Assembly (NCBI RefSeq): GCF_024391045.1
Contig: NZ_JANFCZ010000017.1
Span: 1-64,000 of the forward strand
DNA from: Pseudarthrobacter sulfonivorans
GTDB lineage: Bacteria; Actinomycetota; Actinomycetes; Actinomycetales; Micrococcaceae
Direction: 5' to 3'
DNA length: 64,000 nt
Every line of letters starts with the position of its first letter. Position 1 is the first letter of the stretch. Below, in pieces: positions 20,433 to 29,627 of this stretch. Made by a program: the position numbers and the translations under genes. The notes under the pieces are model-generated. The model saw only the letters and a program-made list of their open reading frames with translations. It ran no database searches and was not told the origin of the DNA.

Positions 20433-20438
20433 GGCTGC

Positions 20439-21071
20439 CTAGGCGCCGATCCGCTTGACCCGGCGGACCAGAAGGTCGGGGAAGGCCCGGTGCAGTGCAA
20501 CGGCGATGACCGCGGCCAACACGTTCTTGATCACATCGCCGGGGTAGAAGACCAGGTCGGCGAGGAAGGCCTCTCCGAGGGTCGCCTTGGAGTTGACGGC
20601 CATCCCCAAAACACCGAGGGAGTGCACCAGGAGGATGCTGGTCACCGTGGCGGCAAGGAAGAACCACAGGGCCCGGGCCTTTGAGGTGCGCCGGATGACC
20701 ACCGTGGCCAGCCAGCCGACCAGTGCGGCGGCGAGGGGGAAGGCGATGATGTACCCAGCGGACGGCCCGGCCAAGATACCCAGGCCGCTGCGGCCCTGGC
20801 TGAAGATGGGCAGGCCTGCCAGGCCCAGCAGCGTGTAAAGGCCGACGGCGGCGAACCCGCGGGCGGGGCCCAGCATGAGGCCGGTGAGCATCACCGCCAG
20901 GGTCTGGAAGGTGATGGGCACACCGAACACGTTGGCCGCGATGCCGGGGACCAGCGCGGCGCCGGCCACCAGGGCAGCGAACACGGCGATCAGGCCGAGG
21001 TCGGTGGCGTTCCAGCGGCTGCGGGCAGGGGAGGAAGCGGGGCCTGTGACGGCAGTGTCAGTCTGGCTCAT
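20439..21071 (-). CDS. bioY: biotin-binding S-component BioY
   Basis: Substrate-binding membrane protein of the biotin ECF transporter (210 residues, six hydrophobic segments). BioY hallmarks include GVPITFQTLAVMLTGLMLGP (residues ~54-73) and GPSAGYIIAFP. The start at ATG 21071 follows TAGGA with 6-nt spacing; an open stretch up to 21194 was rejected. A 13-bp inverted repeat 78 nt upstream is a candidate control site. Confidence 0.94.
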   Translation of the reverse strand: MSQTDTAVTGPASSPARSRWNATDLGLIAVFAALVAGAALVPGIAANVFGVPITFQTLAVMLTGLMLGPARGFAAVGLYTLLGLAGLPIFSQGRSGLGILAGPSAGYIIAFPLAAALVGWLATVVIRRTSKARALWFFLAATVTSILLVHSLGVLGMAVNSKATLGEAFLADLVFYPGDVIKNVLAAVIAVALHRAFPDLLVRRVKRIGA

Positions 21072-21148
21072 GGTGGGTCCTATCAGGTGGTATACGCCGG
21101 AGCATGGGGATGATCCTGACGTTACCCGCCGCCGTCGGGAGCTATTTT

Positions 21149-21161
21149 GTAGGGGACCTAC
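21149..21161. promoter_or_regulatory. candidate operator upstream of bioY
   Basis: Inverted repeat GTAGG-N3-CCTAC in an A/T-richer patch (flanked by TATTTT) between divergent bioY and the ABC-F gene. No match to a biotin-regulator consensus could be confirmed by eye. Confidence 0.3.
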
Positions 21162-21342
21162 TAACCGGGCGCAGGAAGCCTGCATGCTGTGCACAAAGGG
21201 CGGACATGAGCGCCGCGGTTACGGGGAGAAGCCGGGGCCGGTAGACTTGGACAGGCCGTTCTGTCCGGCCATTCTGCCCGGCTGCTCCAGACACCATCCG
21301 TAGAGCTGCGGCGTTTCCCTGTTGTGAAAGGCCTTACCTGCT

Positions 21343-22941
21343 GTGATTACTGTCCAGGATCTTGAACTGCGCGCCGGCGCCCGGCTCCTTATGGACCAGG
21401 TGAGCTTCCGCATCGACAAGGGCGACAAGATCGGCCTGGTGGGCCGCAACGGTGCAGGTAAGACCACCCTGACCCGCGTCCTGGCCGGAGAAGGCCTGCC
21501 GGCTGCCGGCAAGGTCACCCGCACGGGGGAGATCGGCTACCTCCCGCAGGATCCACGCACGCCGGACATGGAGCAACTCGCCCGCGACCGCATCCTCGCA
21601 GCCCGGGGCCTGGACGTTGCCGTCGGCAAGCTCCGGAAGGCGCACGACGAAATGGCCAGCGAGGACCAGGAGGTCCAGCGCAAGGCCATGGGCCGTTACG
21701 ACCGGCTGGAATCCGAATTCCTGGCCGCCGGCGGCTACGCAGCCGAGGCTGAAGCGGCAGCGATCTGTTCCAACCTGGCCCTGCCGGACCGGATCCTCAA
21801 CCAGCCGCTGAAGACCCTTTCCGGCGGCCAGCGCCGACGCGTTGAGCTGGCCCGGATCCTGTATTCCGACGCCGAGACCATGCTGCTCGATGAGCCCACC
21901 AACCACCTCGATGCTGACTCCATCGCCTGGCTGCGCGACTTCCTCAAGAACCATCAGGGCGGCCTGATCGTGATCAGCCACGACACCGAACTGCTGGAAG
22001 CGACCGTTAACAAGGTCTTCCTGCTGGACGCCAACCGCGCACAGATCGACTTCTACAACATGGACTGGAAGCGCTACCTCACCCAGCGCGAAACCGATGA
22101 GCGGGCACGCAAGCGTGAACGCGCCAACGCCGAGAAGAAGGCCCAGGTCCTGTTCGACCAGGCCAACAAGATGCGCGCCAAGGCCACCAAGGCCGTTGCG
22201 GCGCAGAACATGGCCAAGCGGGCCGAACGACTGCTCAGCGGTCTGGAAGCCGTCCGCGAGAACGACCGCGTGGCCGCCCTCCGGTTCCCGGACCCGTCAC
22301 CCTGCGGCAAGACCCCGCTTACTGCCGAAGGCCTCAGCAAGTCCTACGGTTCGCTTGAGATCTTCACGGACGTGGACCTTGCCATCGACCGCGGTTCCAA
22401 GGTGGTCATCCTGGGCCTCAATGGTGCCGGCAAAACCACCCTGCTGCGGATGCTCGCCGGCGTGGACAAGCCGGACACCGGTGACGTCATCGCCGGCCAT
22501 GGCCTGAAGGTGGGCTACTACGCCCAGGAGCACGACACCTTGGACACGAACCGGACGGTGCTGGAGAACATGCGCTCCTCCGCACCGGACATGAAGGACG
22601 CGGAAGTCCGCGGCATCCTCGGCTCGTTCCTCTTCTCCGGCGACGACGTCGACAAGCCTGCAGGCGTCCTCTCCGGCGGCGAGAAGACCCGCCTGGCCCT
22701 GGCCACCATCGTCGCGTCCAGCGCCAACGTGCTGCTCCTGGACGAACCCACCAACAACCTGGACCCTGCCAGCCGCGCCGAAATCCTGGGTGCGCTCCGC
22801 AACTACAGCGGCGCCGTCGTCCTGGTCAGCCACGACGAAGGTGCGGTGGAAGCCCTCAATCCCGAGCGCGTCGTGCTGCTGCCGGACGGGGTCGAGGACC
22901 ACTGGAACGAAGACTACTTGGACCTGATCACGCTGGCCTAA
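21343..22941 (+). CDS. ABC-F family ATPase
   Basis: Soluble twin-ATPase ribosome-associated ABC-F protein, 532 residues with no membrane segment. First domain: Walker A GRNGAGKTT near residue 34, LSGGQRRR near 158, LLDEPTNHLD near 180. A charged linker rich in Arg/Lys/Ala follows (~230-300). Second domain: GLNGAGKTT near 360, LSGGEKTR near 444, LLDEPTNNLD near 466. Starts with GTG. Members act in translation control or antibiotic protection; which applies here cannot be told. M. tuberculosis Rv1473, also downstream of suf, is the probable counterpart. Confidence 0.88.
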   Translation: MITVQDLELRAGARLLMDQVSFRIDKGDKIGLVGRNGAGKTTLTRVLAGEGLPAAGKVTRTGEIGYLPQDPRTPDMEQLARDRILAARGLDVAVGKLRKAHDEMASEDQEVQRKAMGRYDRLESEFLAAGGYAAEAEAAAICSNLALPDRILNQPLKTLSGGQRRRVELARILYSDAETMLLDEPTNHLDADSIAWLRDFLKNHQGGLIVISHDTELLEATVNKVFLLDANRAQIDFYNMDWKRYLTQRETDERARKRERANAEKKAQVLFDQANKMRAKATKAVAAQNMAKRAERLLSGLEAVRENDRVAALRFPDPSPCGKTPLTAEGLSKSYGSLEIFTDVDLAIDRGSKVVILGLNGAGKTTLLRMLAGVDKPDTGDVIAGHGLKVGYYAQEHDTLDTNRTVLENMRSSAPDMKDAEVRGILGSFLFSGDDVDKPAGVLSGGEKTRLALATIVASSANVLLLDEPTNNLDPASRAEILGALRNYSGAVVLVSHDEGAVEALNPERVVLLPDGVEDHWNEDYLDLITLA

Positions 22942-22971
22942 GCCCGGAGCCGGACTTAGGCCTGCGCAGGC

Positions 22972-23005
22972 GCCTGGCTGCGCGGGCGGCCTGGCTGCAC
23001 GGGCG
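22972..23005. repeat. two tandem 17-bp repeats
   Basis: GCCTGGCTGCGCGGGCG (22972-22988) is repeated next to itself with one change (22989-23005), in the 89-bp gap between convergent genes. Confidence 0.7.
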
Positions 23006-23030
23006 CCTGGGAGCAGCGCTTGGCGCTGTC

Positions 23031-23807
23031 CTAGTCGGCGGTGGGCAGCGTAAGGATTTCTGCGCCGTCGTCGGTGATGGCAATCGTGTGCTCTGTGTGG
23101 GCCGTCCGGCAGCCCGTGGCGCTTCGGAGCGTCCACCCGTCCGCATCGGTGACGAGCTCCGCGGTGTCAGCCATCACCCAGGGCTCCAGCGCGAGCAGCA
23201 GCCCCGGCCGCAGCTTAAACCCGCGGCCGGGGCGTCCGGCGTTCGGCACGTGCGGGTCCTGGTGCATGGTGGAGCCGATGCCGTGACCCCCGAACTGCGT
23301 GTTCACCGGGTACCCCGACTCGCTGAGGACAGTGCCGATGGCGTGGGAGATATCGCCGATCCGTGCCCCCGGACCGGCCGCGGCGATGCCGGCACGCAAC
23401 GCGCGTTCGGTGGCACTGATCATCGCCACACTTTCCGCCGGCGTTGACTGGCCCACGATGAAACTGATGGCAGCATCCGCCGCGATGCCGGCCTTGGACA
23501 CAGCCAGGTCGAGTGTGAGCAGGTCGCCGTCGGCAAGTCCGTAGTCGCGGGGGAGTCCATGGAGCACGGCGTCGTTGACGCCCGTGCAGATGTAGTGTCC
23601 GAACGGGCCCCGTCCGAACGACGGCGCGTAGTCGATGTAGCAGGACTCCGCGCCGGCTTCGAGAATCATCTCCTTGGCCCACCGGTCGATGTCCAGGAGG
23701 TTGGTGCCCACCGTGCTGCGGTGCTTCAGCGTCTGCAGGATGTCGGCGACCAATGTTCCCGTCACTTTGGCACGGTCCACTTCGGCGGGGTTCAGGATCT
23801 CAATCAT
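23031..23807 (-). CDS. map: type I methionine aminopeptidase
   Basis: Removes the initiator methionine from new proteins (cytosol). The 258-residue pita-bread-fold enzyme has all five metal ligands recognisable: Asp in LTLDLAV, Asp in AADAAIS, His in GGHGIGS, Glu in ALEPW and Glu in TEHTI. ATG 23807 has AGAAAGG upstream. There is no N-terminal SH3-binding extension. Monocistronic, with tandem repeats after its stop. Confidence 0.95.
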   Translation of the reverse strand: MIEILNPAEVDRAKVTGTLVADILQTLKHRSTVGTNLLDIDRWAKEMILEAGAESCYIDYAPSFGRGPFGHYICTGVNDAVLHGLPRDYGLADGDLLTLDLAVSKAGIAADAAISFIVGQSTPAESVAMISATERALRAGIAAAGPGARIGDISHAIGTVLSESGYPVNTQFGGHGIGSTMHQDPHVPNAGRPGRGFKLRPGLLLALEPWVMADTAELVTDADGWTLRSATGCRTAHTEHTIAITDDGAEILTLPTAD

Positions 23808-23859
23808 GCGGCGCCTTTCTCACGCATCCACTGGCTCCCACGGCCCCGCCGGCATACAC

Positions 23860-24339
23860 CTAGCGCACCCTGAGCTCTTGGGCTTCAGTAATGAGTTTTA
23901 GCTCATCGTAAGTGATGCTGAACATTGAATGGTGGTCTCGTGCCCCGGCCCACAGGATGGGGTGTGCGGCCAGGGATTCGTCCAGGAGGGTTCTGATTTT
24001 GGCGGGGTGGCCCACCGGCGCGACACCGCCGACCTCCTGCCCCGTGTGTTCCAGGACGAACTCCGGGCTGGCGCGGCCGATGGTTCCCGTCCCCAACCGG
24101 CCGGCAACAAGGGAGGTGTCCACCCTGGCGGCGCCACTGGCGAGAATCAGCAGCGGGCCGCCGTCGAGCGTAAACACGAGGCTGTTGGTTATGGCGGCGA
24201 CATCGCACCCCAGAACGGTGGCTGCCGCGGCAGCAGTGGGGACTTTGGTGCTGAAGACCCGCACCGTGTCCTGAAGGCCAAAGGCGGTCAGTGCCCGTTG
24301 CACGTTGGCCACGGGCGCTGCCATGTTCCGGTGCGCCAT
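23860..24339 (-). CDS. YbaK/EbsC family aminoacyl-tRNA deacylase-like protein
   Basis: Stand-alone trans-editing domain of 159 residues. Motifs TKVPTAAAAA and LVAGRLG, and the GGVAPVGHP loop near residue 104, match YbaK proteins, which hydrolyse mischarged aminoacyl-tRNAs. The ATG overlaps the surf1 stop by one base (TAATG), making it the last gene of the DUF3099/small protein/SURF1 operon. ATG 24324 is a possible internal start. The link with oxidase assembly looks like operon convenience. Confidence 0.85.
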   Translation of the reverse strand: MAHRNMAAPVANVQRALTAFGLQDTVRVFSTKVPTAAAAATVLGCDVAAITNSLVFTLDGGPLLILASGAARVDTSLVAGRLGTGTIGRASPEFVLEHTGQEVGGVAPVGHPAKIRTLLDESLAAHPILWAGARDHHSMFSITYDELKLITEAQELRVR

Positions 24340-25232
24340 TAGTATCCCTGCGCGTCCAGGAGGGCGTCTTCCTCTTCTTCGGAGGTGGCGTGTTTGCGTT
24401 TGCGGGCAACGGGTGCACGACGGCGGGCTGCCGCGGCAGCGGAGTGGACAGGACTTCCTGAATCGCGGTGCCCGTCCACATCGTCTTCCTCATCTTCGGC
24501 GTCGATGGCGGCGTTGCGGGCCTGCTGGCGGGCGGCGTAGCCAAAGCCCACAAAGACGAGCACACCGAACGCGAACCACTGCAGCGAATAGGAGAGATGC
24601 GTACCCTCCTCCGTGGCCGGCTTCGGGAACGGGACAGGCGCGTCGGCCGGGGCCGGCGATTCGGAGGCCAACTGGCCGTACGCGCCGGTGAGGATGGGGT
24701 ACGGCAGCTGGCCCGCATACGTTGGCAGGTCGATCGAGGCCAGCTGTCCGGCGGGCGCGCCGCGGTCCAGTTGGGGTTCGCCGTGCTTGAGTCGGACGAT
24801 CGCCGTGACAGGACCGGACGGGGGGGCCGGGACGGCGTCAGGGCTCCCCGGGTTCTTGTTGCCGATGGGCAGCCAGCCGCGGTCGATCACCACGGACTCA
24901 CCGGAGTCGAGTTTGAAGGGAACAACCACCTCGTACCCAGGCTGCCCGTTCAGCGGACGGTTGCGGACCACCCGCTGGCCGTCAACGTCGTACGTGCCCT
25001 TGAGCTCCACCTGCGTCCATTCCTTGGACGGGTCCAGCCCGGAGAATTCTTCGCGGGCCTGGGCGAATGGAATGGGTGTGGCTGAGTAGTTGGTCAGGAC
25101 GCGGTTGATTTCGGCGAGCGTTTCGGCGCGGCGGTCCATCTGCCACCGGCCCAGGAACACGCAGGCGGCCGCGAAGATGGCAGCCAGCAGGAGGTAACCC
25201 ATCCATTTGCTGGAAAAGAGGAAGCGGTACAT
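24339..25232 (-). CDS. SURF1 family cytochrome oxidase assembly protein
   Basis: Membrane protein helping assemble the haem-copper oxidase, possibly by handling haem A. It has 297 residues, with one membrane helix at ~12-30, a large extracytoplasmic domain containing RPLNGQPGYEVVVPF and DRGWLP, and a second helix at ~218-238. The tail is unusually long (about 60 residues), acidic then Arg/Lys-rich. It begins directly after the small upstream gene (TGAATG) and overlaps the YbaK gene. It complements ctaA/ctaB elsewhere in the window. Confidence 0.9.
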   Translation of the reverse strand: MYRFLFSSKWMGYLLLAAIFAAACVFLGRWQMDRRAETLAEINRVLTNYSATPIPFAQAREEFSGLDPSKEWTQVELKGTYDVDGQRVVRNRPLNGQPGYEVVVPFKLDSGESVVIDRGWLPIGNKNPGSPDAVPAPPSGPVTAIVRLKHGEPQLDRGAPAGQLASIDLPTYAGQLPYPILTGAYGQLASESPAPADAPVPFPKPATEEGTHLSYSLQWFAFGVLVFVGFGYAARQQARNAAIDAEDEEDDVDGHRDSGSPVHSAAAAARRRAPVARKRKHATSEEEEDALLDAQGY

Positions 25233-25504
25233 TCAGCCGTCCTGTCCCGCCGGCATCGGGCCGGACTCGTCATTCGGTGCCAGGACAAGGGTTTCCTTCC
25301 ACAGCCCGCGGGTCTGCAGGTAGTCCTCCAGCCAGTCGCGGTGTTCTGCGCAGGCCAGCCAGATTTTGCGGCGCTCCGGGGTATGGATCTTGGGGTTGTT
25401 CCACACCAGCTGCCAGGCGGCGTCGGCGCGGCAGGCCTTCCGGGAGCACATGGCAGCTGCGGCCACCGGGGGACCCGCGGTCCCTGCGGCCAGGTCAAAA
25501 ATGT

Positions 25505-25508
<4 letters not shown>
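25233..25508 (-). CDS. small Cys/His-rich conserved protein
   Basis: 91 residues of unknown function. C21-x4-C26 and C53-x2-H56 could bind one zinc, and an aromatic/basic stretch (AWQLVWNNPKIH) lies between the pairs. There is no signal peptide or membrane segment. Its ATG overlaps the DUF3099 stop (ATGA) and its stop directly abuts the SURF1 start, so translation of all three is coupled. Similar proteins are often labelled acetone carboxylase in databases, a label that does not fit this size or context. A SURF1 or oxidase-assembly partner is possible (inference). Confidence 0.8.
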
Positions 25509-26808
<1,300 letters not shown>

Positions 26809-26949
26809 CAGCAGCCGGCCGAGGGGCCTGTGGCCGACTAGCCGGACCTGCCATCTTTGTGGGAGTCGCACAAGCGAACACCGCGCCGACGCTGGCATGA
26901 TGGACTGCAGACCCCAAGCGATTTAGACGTATCGAACAAAGGAGCCCTT

Positions 26950-27702
26950 GTGGGACTGCTGGACAACAAGACAGCCATCGTGACCGGATCCTCTCGCGGG
27001 ATCGGCGCCGAAGTGGCGAAGATCCTGGCCGGCGAGGGCGCCGCCGTCGTGGTTAACTACCGCCAGAAGGCGCCGCGCGCCAACAAAGTGGTGGCGGGCA
27101 TTGAAGCTGCCGGCGGCCGCGCCGTCGCCGTGGGGGCGGACCTGACCACCGTGGAAGGTGTCCAGGCCCTGGCCAGCGCAGCCATGGAGAATTTCGGCTC
27201 GCTGGACGTGCTGGTGCTCAACGCCTCCGGCGGCATGGAGTCCGGCATGGAGGAGGACTACGCGCTCAAGCTCAACCGGGACGCGCAGGTCAACATGCTC
27301 AACGCCGCCGTACCGCTGATGAAGGAAGGGTCCCGGGTGGTCTTCGTGACCAGCCACCAGGCGCACTTCATTAACACCGTGCCCACCATGCCGTCGTACG
27401 AGCCCGTTGCCCGCAGCAAGCGTGCCGGCGAGGACGCGCTCCGTGAGCTCGTGCCGAACCTGGCTGAGAAGGGCATCTCCCTGGTGGTTGTCTCAGGCGA
27501 CATGATCGAGGGCACCGTCACGGCTACCCTGCTGGACCGGGCCACGCCCGGTGCCATCGAAGCCCGCCGCGCGGAGGCCGGCAAGCTCTACTCAGTGGAG
27601 GAGTTCGCTGAGGTGGTGGCCGGCATGGCCACCGCCGACGTCGAGTCCGGCCACACCGAATATGCCGGCGGAGCAGACTACTTCGGCAAGAGCGCCGACT
27701 AG
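26950..27702 (+). CDS. SDR family protein with altered catalytic tyrosine
   Basis: Short-chain dehydrogenase fold, 250 residues. The NAD(P) motif TGSSRGIG is intact and NASGG replaces NAG. The active-site Lys lies in VARSKRAGE with Val at the usual Tyr position; a tyrosine sits three residues earlier (SYEPVARSK). It may use that tyrosine or may not be a normal reductase. GTG 26950 follows AAAGGAG with 5-nt spacing, a clear start. Substrate unknown. The next feature is a very long hairpin. Confidence 0.8.
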   Translation: MGLLDNKTAIVTGSSRGIGAEVAKILAGEGAAVVVNYRQKAPRANKVVAGIEAAGGRAVAVGADLTTVEGVQALASAAMENFGSLDVLVLNASGGMESGMEEDYALKLNRDAQVNMLNAAVPLMKEGSRVVFVTSHQAHFINTVPTMPSYEPVARSKRAGEDALRELVPNLAEKGISLVVVSGDMIEGTVTATLLDRATPGAIEARRAEAGKLYSVEEFAEVVAGMATADVESGHTEYAGGADYFGKSAD

Positions 27703-27728
27703 CAGCACGCCGGGGTTACCGGCTCACT

Positions 27729-27785
27729 CGAGATGGCACTTCGCGGCAATGTTCCACCGGAACACTGCCGCGAAGTGCCATCTCG
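27729..27785. terminator. 27-bp hairpin between convergent genes
   Basis: Arms 27729-27755 and 27759-27785 pair over 27 bp with a single A/C mismatch, closed by a 3-nt loop. It lies 26 nt after the SDR stop and 16 nt beyond the serB stop. There is no T-run. It could be a bidirectional terminator or a REP-like palindrome. Confidence 0.7.
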
Positions 27786-27801
27786 CTGAGTTTACGGAGC
27801 C

Positions 27802-28695
27802 TTAGACGCCGGCGATGTGCCGCACGGCGTCCAGATAAGGCATGTTGATGGCCGAGTCCGCCACGGCCCGGACGGCCGGTTTGGCGTTGAAGGCCACCCC
27901 GATTCCGGCGGCGCCCAGCATGTCGAGGTCGTTGGCGCCGTCGCCCACCGCGATGGTGTGTTCCATGGGCACCCCTTCGGCGGCGGCCCATTCGCGCAGG
28001 TATTTCTCCTTGGCAGCCCTGTCGATAACAGCGCCGAGCACCTTGCCGGTCAGGGCGCCGTCGACGATTTCCAGTTCGTTGGCGATCCAATGGTCCAGGC
28101 CGAGCTCCTCGGCAATGGGGCGCAGGATCTGGTTGAATCCTCCGGACACCACCGCCACCGCGTGGCCTGCCGCCTTGAACGCGGCCACCAGCTCAGCCGC
28201 ACCTTCACTGAGCCTGACTTCGGCCCGGACGGAATCGACGACGGCGGCAGGGAGGCCCGCGAGCACAGCGACGCGCGCGTGGAGGCTCTGCGCGAAGTCC
28301 AGTTCGCCCCGCATGGCGGCTTCCGTCACCGCAGCCACCTCCTCGCGCTTGCCTGCGTAGGCCGCCAGCAGTTCAATGACTTCCTGCTGGATCAGCGTTG
28401 AATCAACGTCCATGATCAGGAACTTCCGCGGCGCCTCCCGCAGATCCGTGGGAACGATGGCGGTGTCCAGTCCCTCGGCCGCCGTCTCCGCCACTGCCCG
28501 GCGGAGGGCGGCAATCCCGGCGGCCGTGCCGTCGGCCACCGTGAGGCCGGTGGTGTGGACCTCAAAGCGGGCATCGCCGCCCCGCAACTCCGACTCGATA
28601 GTGGCTCCATTGCCGGCCCACAGGGAGCGCAGGGTTCCGAGTCCGGAGTCGGTCAGTTTTGGGCCATAGCTGACCGCAGTTACGTTCGGAGTCAT
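27802..28695 (-). CDS. serB: phosphoserine phosphatase
   Basis: Last step of serine synthesis, removing phosphate from O-phosphoserine (HAD superfamily). The 297 residues comprise an ACT-like N-terminal domain (~1-85) and the phosphatase domain. The nucleophile motif is MDVDSTL (near residue 98), motif II VVSGGF, and the Mg-binding motif GDGANDLDML near 257. ATG 28695 is chosen because TAAGAT ends 7 nt upstream (leaderless pattern); an in-frame ATG at 28737 lacks any signal. Confidence 0.92.
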   Translation of the reverse strand: MTPNVTAVSYGPKLTDSGLGTLRSLWAGNGATIESELRGGDARFEVHTTGLTVADGTAAGIAALRRAVAETAAEGLDTAIVPTDLREAPRKFLIMDVDSTLIQQEVIELLAAYAGKREEVAAVTEAAMRGELDFAQSLHARVAVLAGLPAAVVDSVRAEVRLSEGAAELVAAFKAAGHAVAVVSGGFNQILRPIAEELGLDHWIANELEIVDGALTGKVLGAVIDRAAKEKYLREWAAAEGVPMEHTIAVGDGANDLDMLGAAGIGVAFNAKPAVRAVADSAINMPYLDAVRHIAGV

Positions 28696-28702
28696 GGCTG
28701 CA

Positions 28703-28708
28703 ATCTTA
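28703..28708 (-). promoter_or_regulatory. -10 box for serB
   Basis: TAAGAT on the minus strand, 7 nt before ATG 28695. Confidence 0.55.
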
Positions 28709-28812
28709 GCCAGCGCCGCGCGGACGCCCGAATTCATTGCACTGCGCGGTGTCCGCGGGTCCGCCGCTTTGACCGGGATGGTTCCGGTTATCAGTCGGCC
28801 CGGATTTTGTCC

Positions 28813-28818
28813 TAGTGT
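28813..28818 (+). promoter_or_regulatory. -10 box for the ABC ATPase at 28827
   Basis: TAGTGT ends 8 nt before ATG 28827. No Shine-Dalgarno is visible. Confidence 0.45.
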
Positions 28819-28826
28819 CTATTCTT

Positions 28827-29612
28827 ATGAGTGATGTTCTTGAATTGGCTTCCGTCAGCGTTGTCCGAGGCAAAAAGACCCTGTTGGACAAAGTGGACTG
28901 GCAAGTCAATGAAGGCGAACGCTGGGTCATCCTGGGCCCCAACGGCGCCGGCAAGACCACTCTCTTGCAGGTAGCGGCTGCGCGCCTTCACCCCAGCAGC
29001 GGCACGGCGGGAATCCTGGACGAAACCATGGGCCGGGTGGACGTGTTCGAACTCCGTCCCCGGATTGGGCTGTCCTCCGCCGCCTTGGCCAGCCAGATTC
29101 CCGAGTCCGAGAACGTCCTGAACGTTGTGGTCACGGCCGCGTACGGCGTGACCGGCCGCTGGCGCGAGGGCTACGAGCGGCCGGACGAACGGCGCGCCTT
29201 CCGACTGCTTAACGACTGGGGCATGGGTCCGCTGCTGAACAGGACCTTCGCCACCCTTTCCGAAGGCGAACGCAAACGGGTCCAGATCGCTCGCGCCCTC
29301 ATGACAGACCCCGAATTGCTCCTCCTTGATGAGCCCGGCGCCGGACTGGATCTCGGCGGCCGCGAAGAGCTTGTCCATAAGCTTGGCGAACTCGCCAGCG
29401 ATGAAGGGTCTCCCGCCATGGTCCTGGTGACGCACCACCTGGAAGAAGTTCCGCCCGGATTCACGCACGCCATGCTGCTGCGCGACGGCGGCGTTGTCGC
29501 CGCTGGCCCCATCAAAGAGGTGCTCACCGACGAGCACCTCAGCAATACTTTCGGGCTGCCGCTGGACGTCACCGAAAACGCCGGCCGGTACACGGCCACC
29601 GCCCGCCGCTAA
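28827..29612 (+). CDS. ABC transporter ATP-binding protein (ModF/YlmA-like)
   Basis: Single-domain ABC ATPase, 261 residues. Walker A GPNGAGKTT is near residue 36, Walker B LLLLDEPGAGLD near 168, and the H-loop VTHHLEEVPPGFTH near 202. The signature is LSEGERKR, with Glu for the usual Gly. No permease gene is nearby; the next gene, 15 nt on, is a TauE/SafE exporter, so a free or ModF-like role is possible. ATG 28827 is preferred to GTG 28815 because of the promoter spacing. Confidence 0.85.
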   Translation: MSDVLELASVSVVRGKKTLLDKVDWQVNEGERWVILGPNGAGKTTLLQVAAARLHPSSGTAGILDETMGRVDVFELRPRIGLSSAALASQIPESENVLNVVVTAAYGVTGRWREGYERPDERRAFRLLNDWGMGPLLNRTFATLSEGERKRVQIARALMTDPELLLLDEPGAGLDLGGREELVHKLGELASDEGSPAMVLVTHHLEEVPPGFTHAMLLRDGGVVAAGPIKEVLTDEHLSNTFGLPLDVTENAGRYTATARR

Positions 29613-29627
29613 GGCGGTTCCGTTCAG

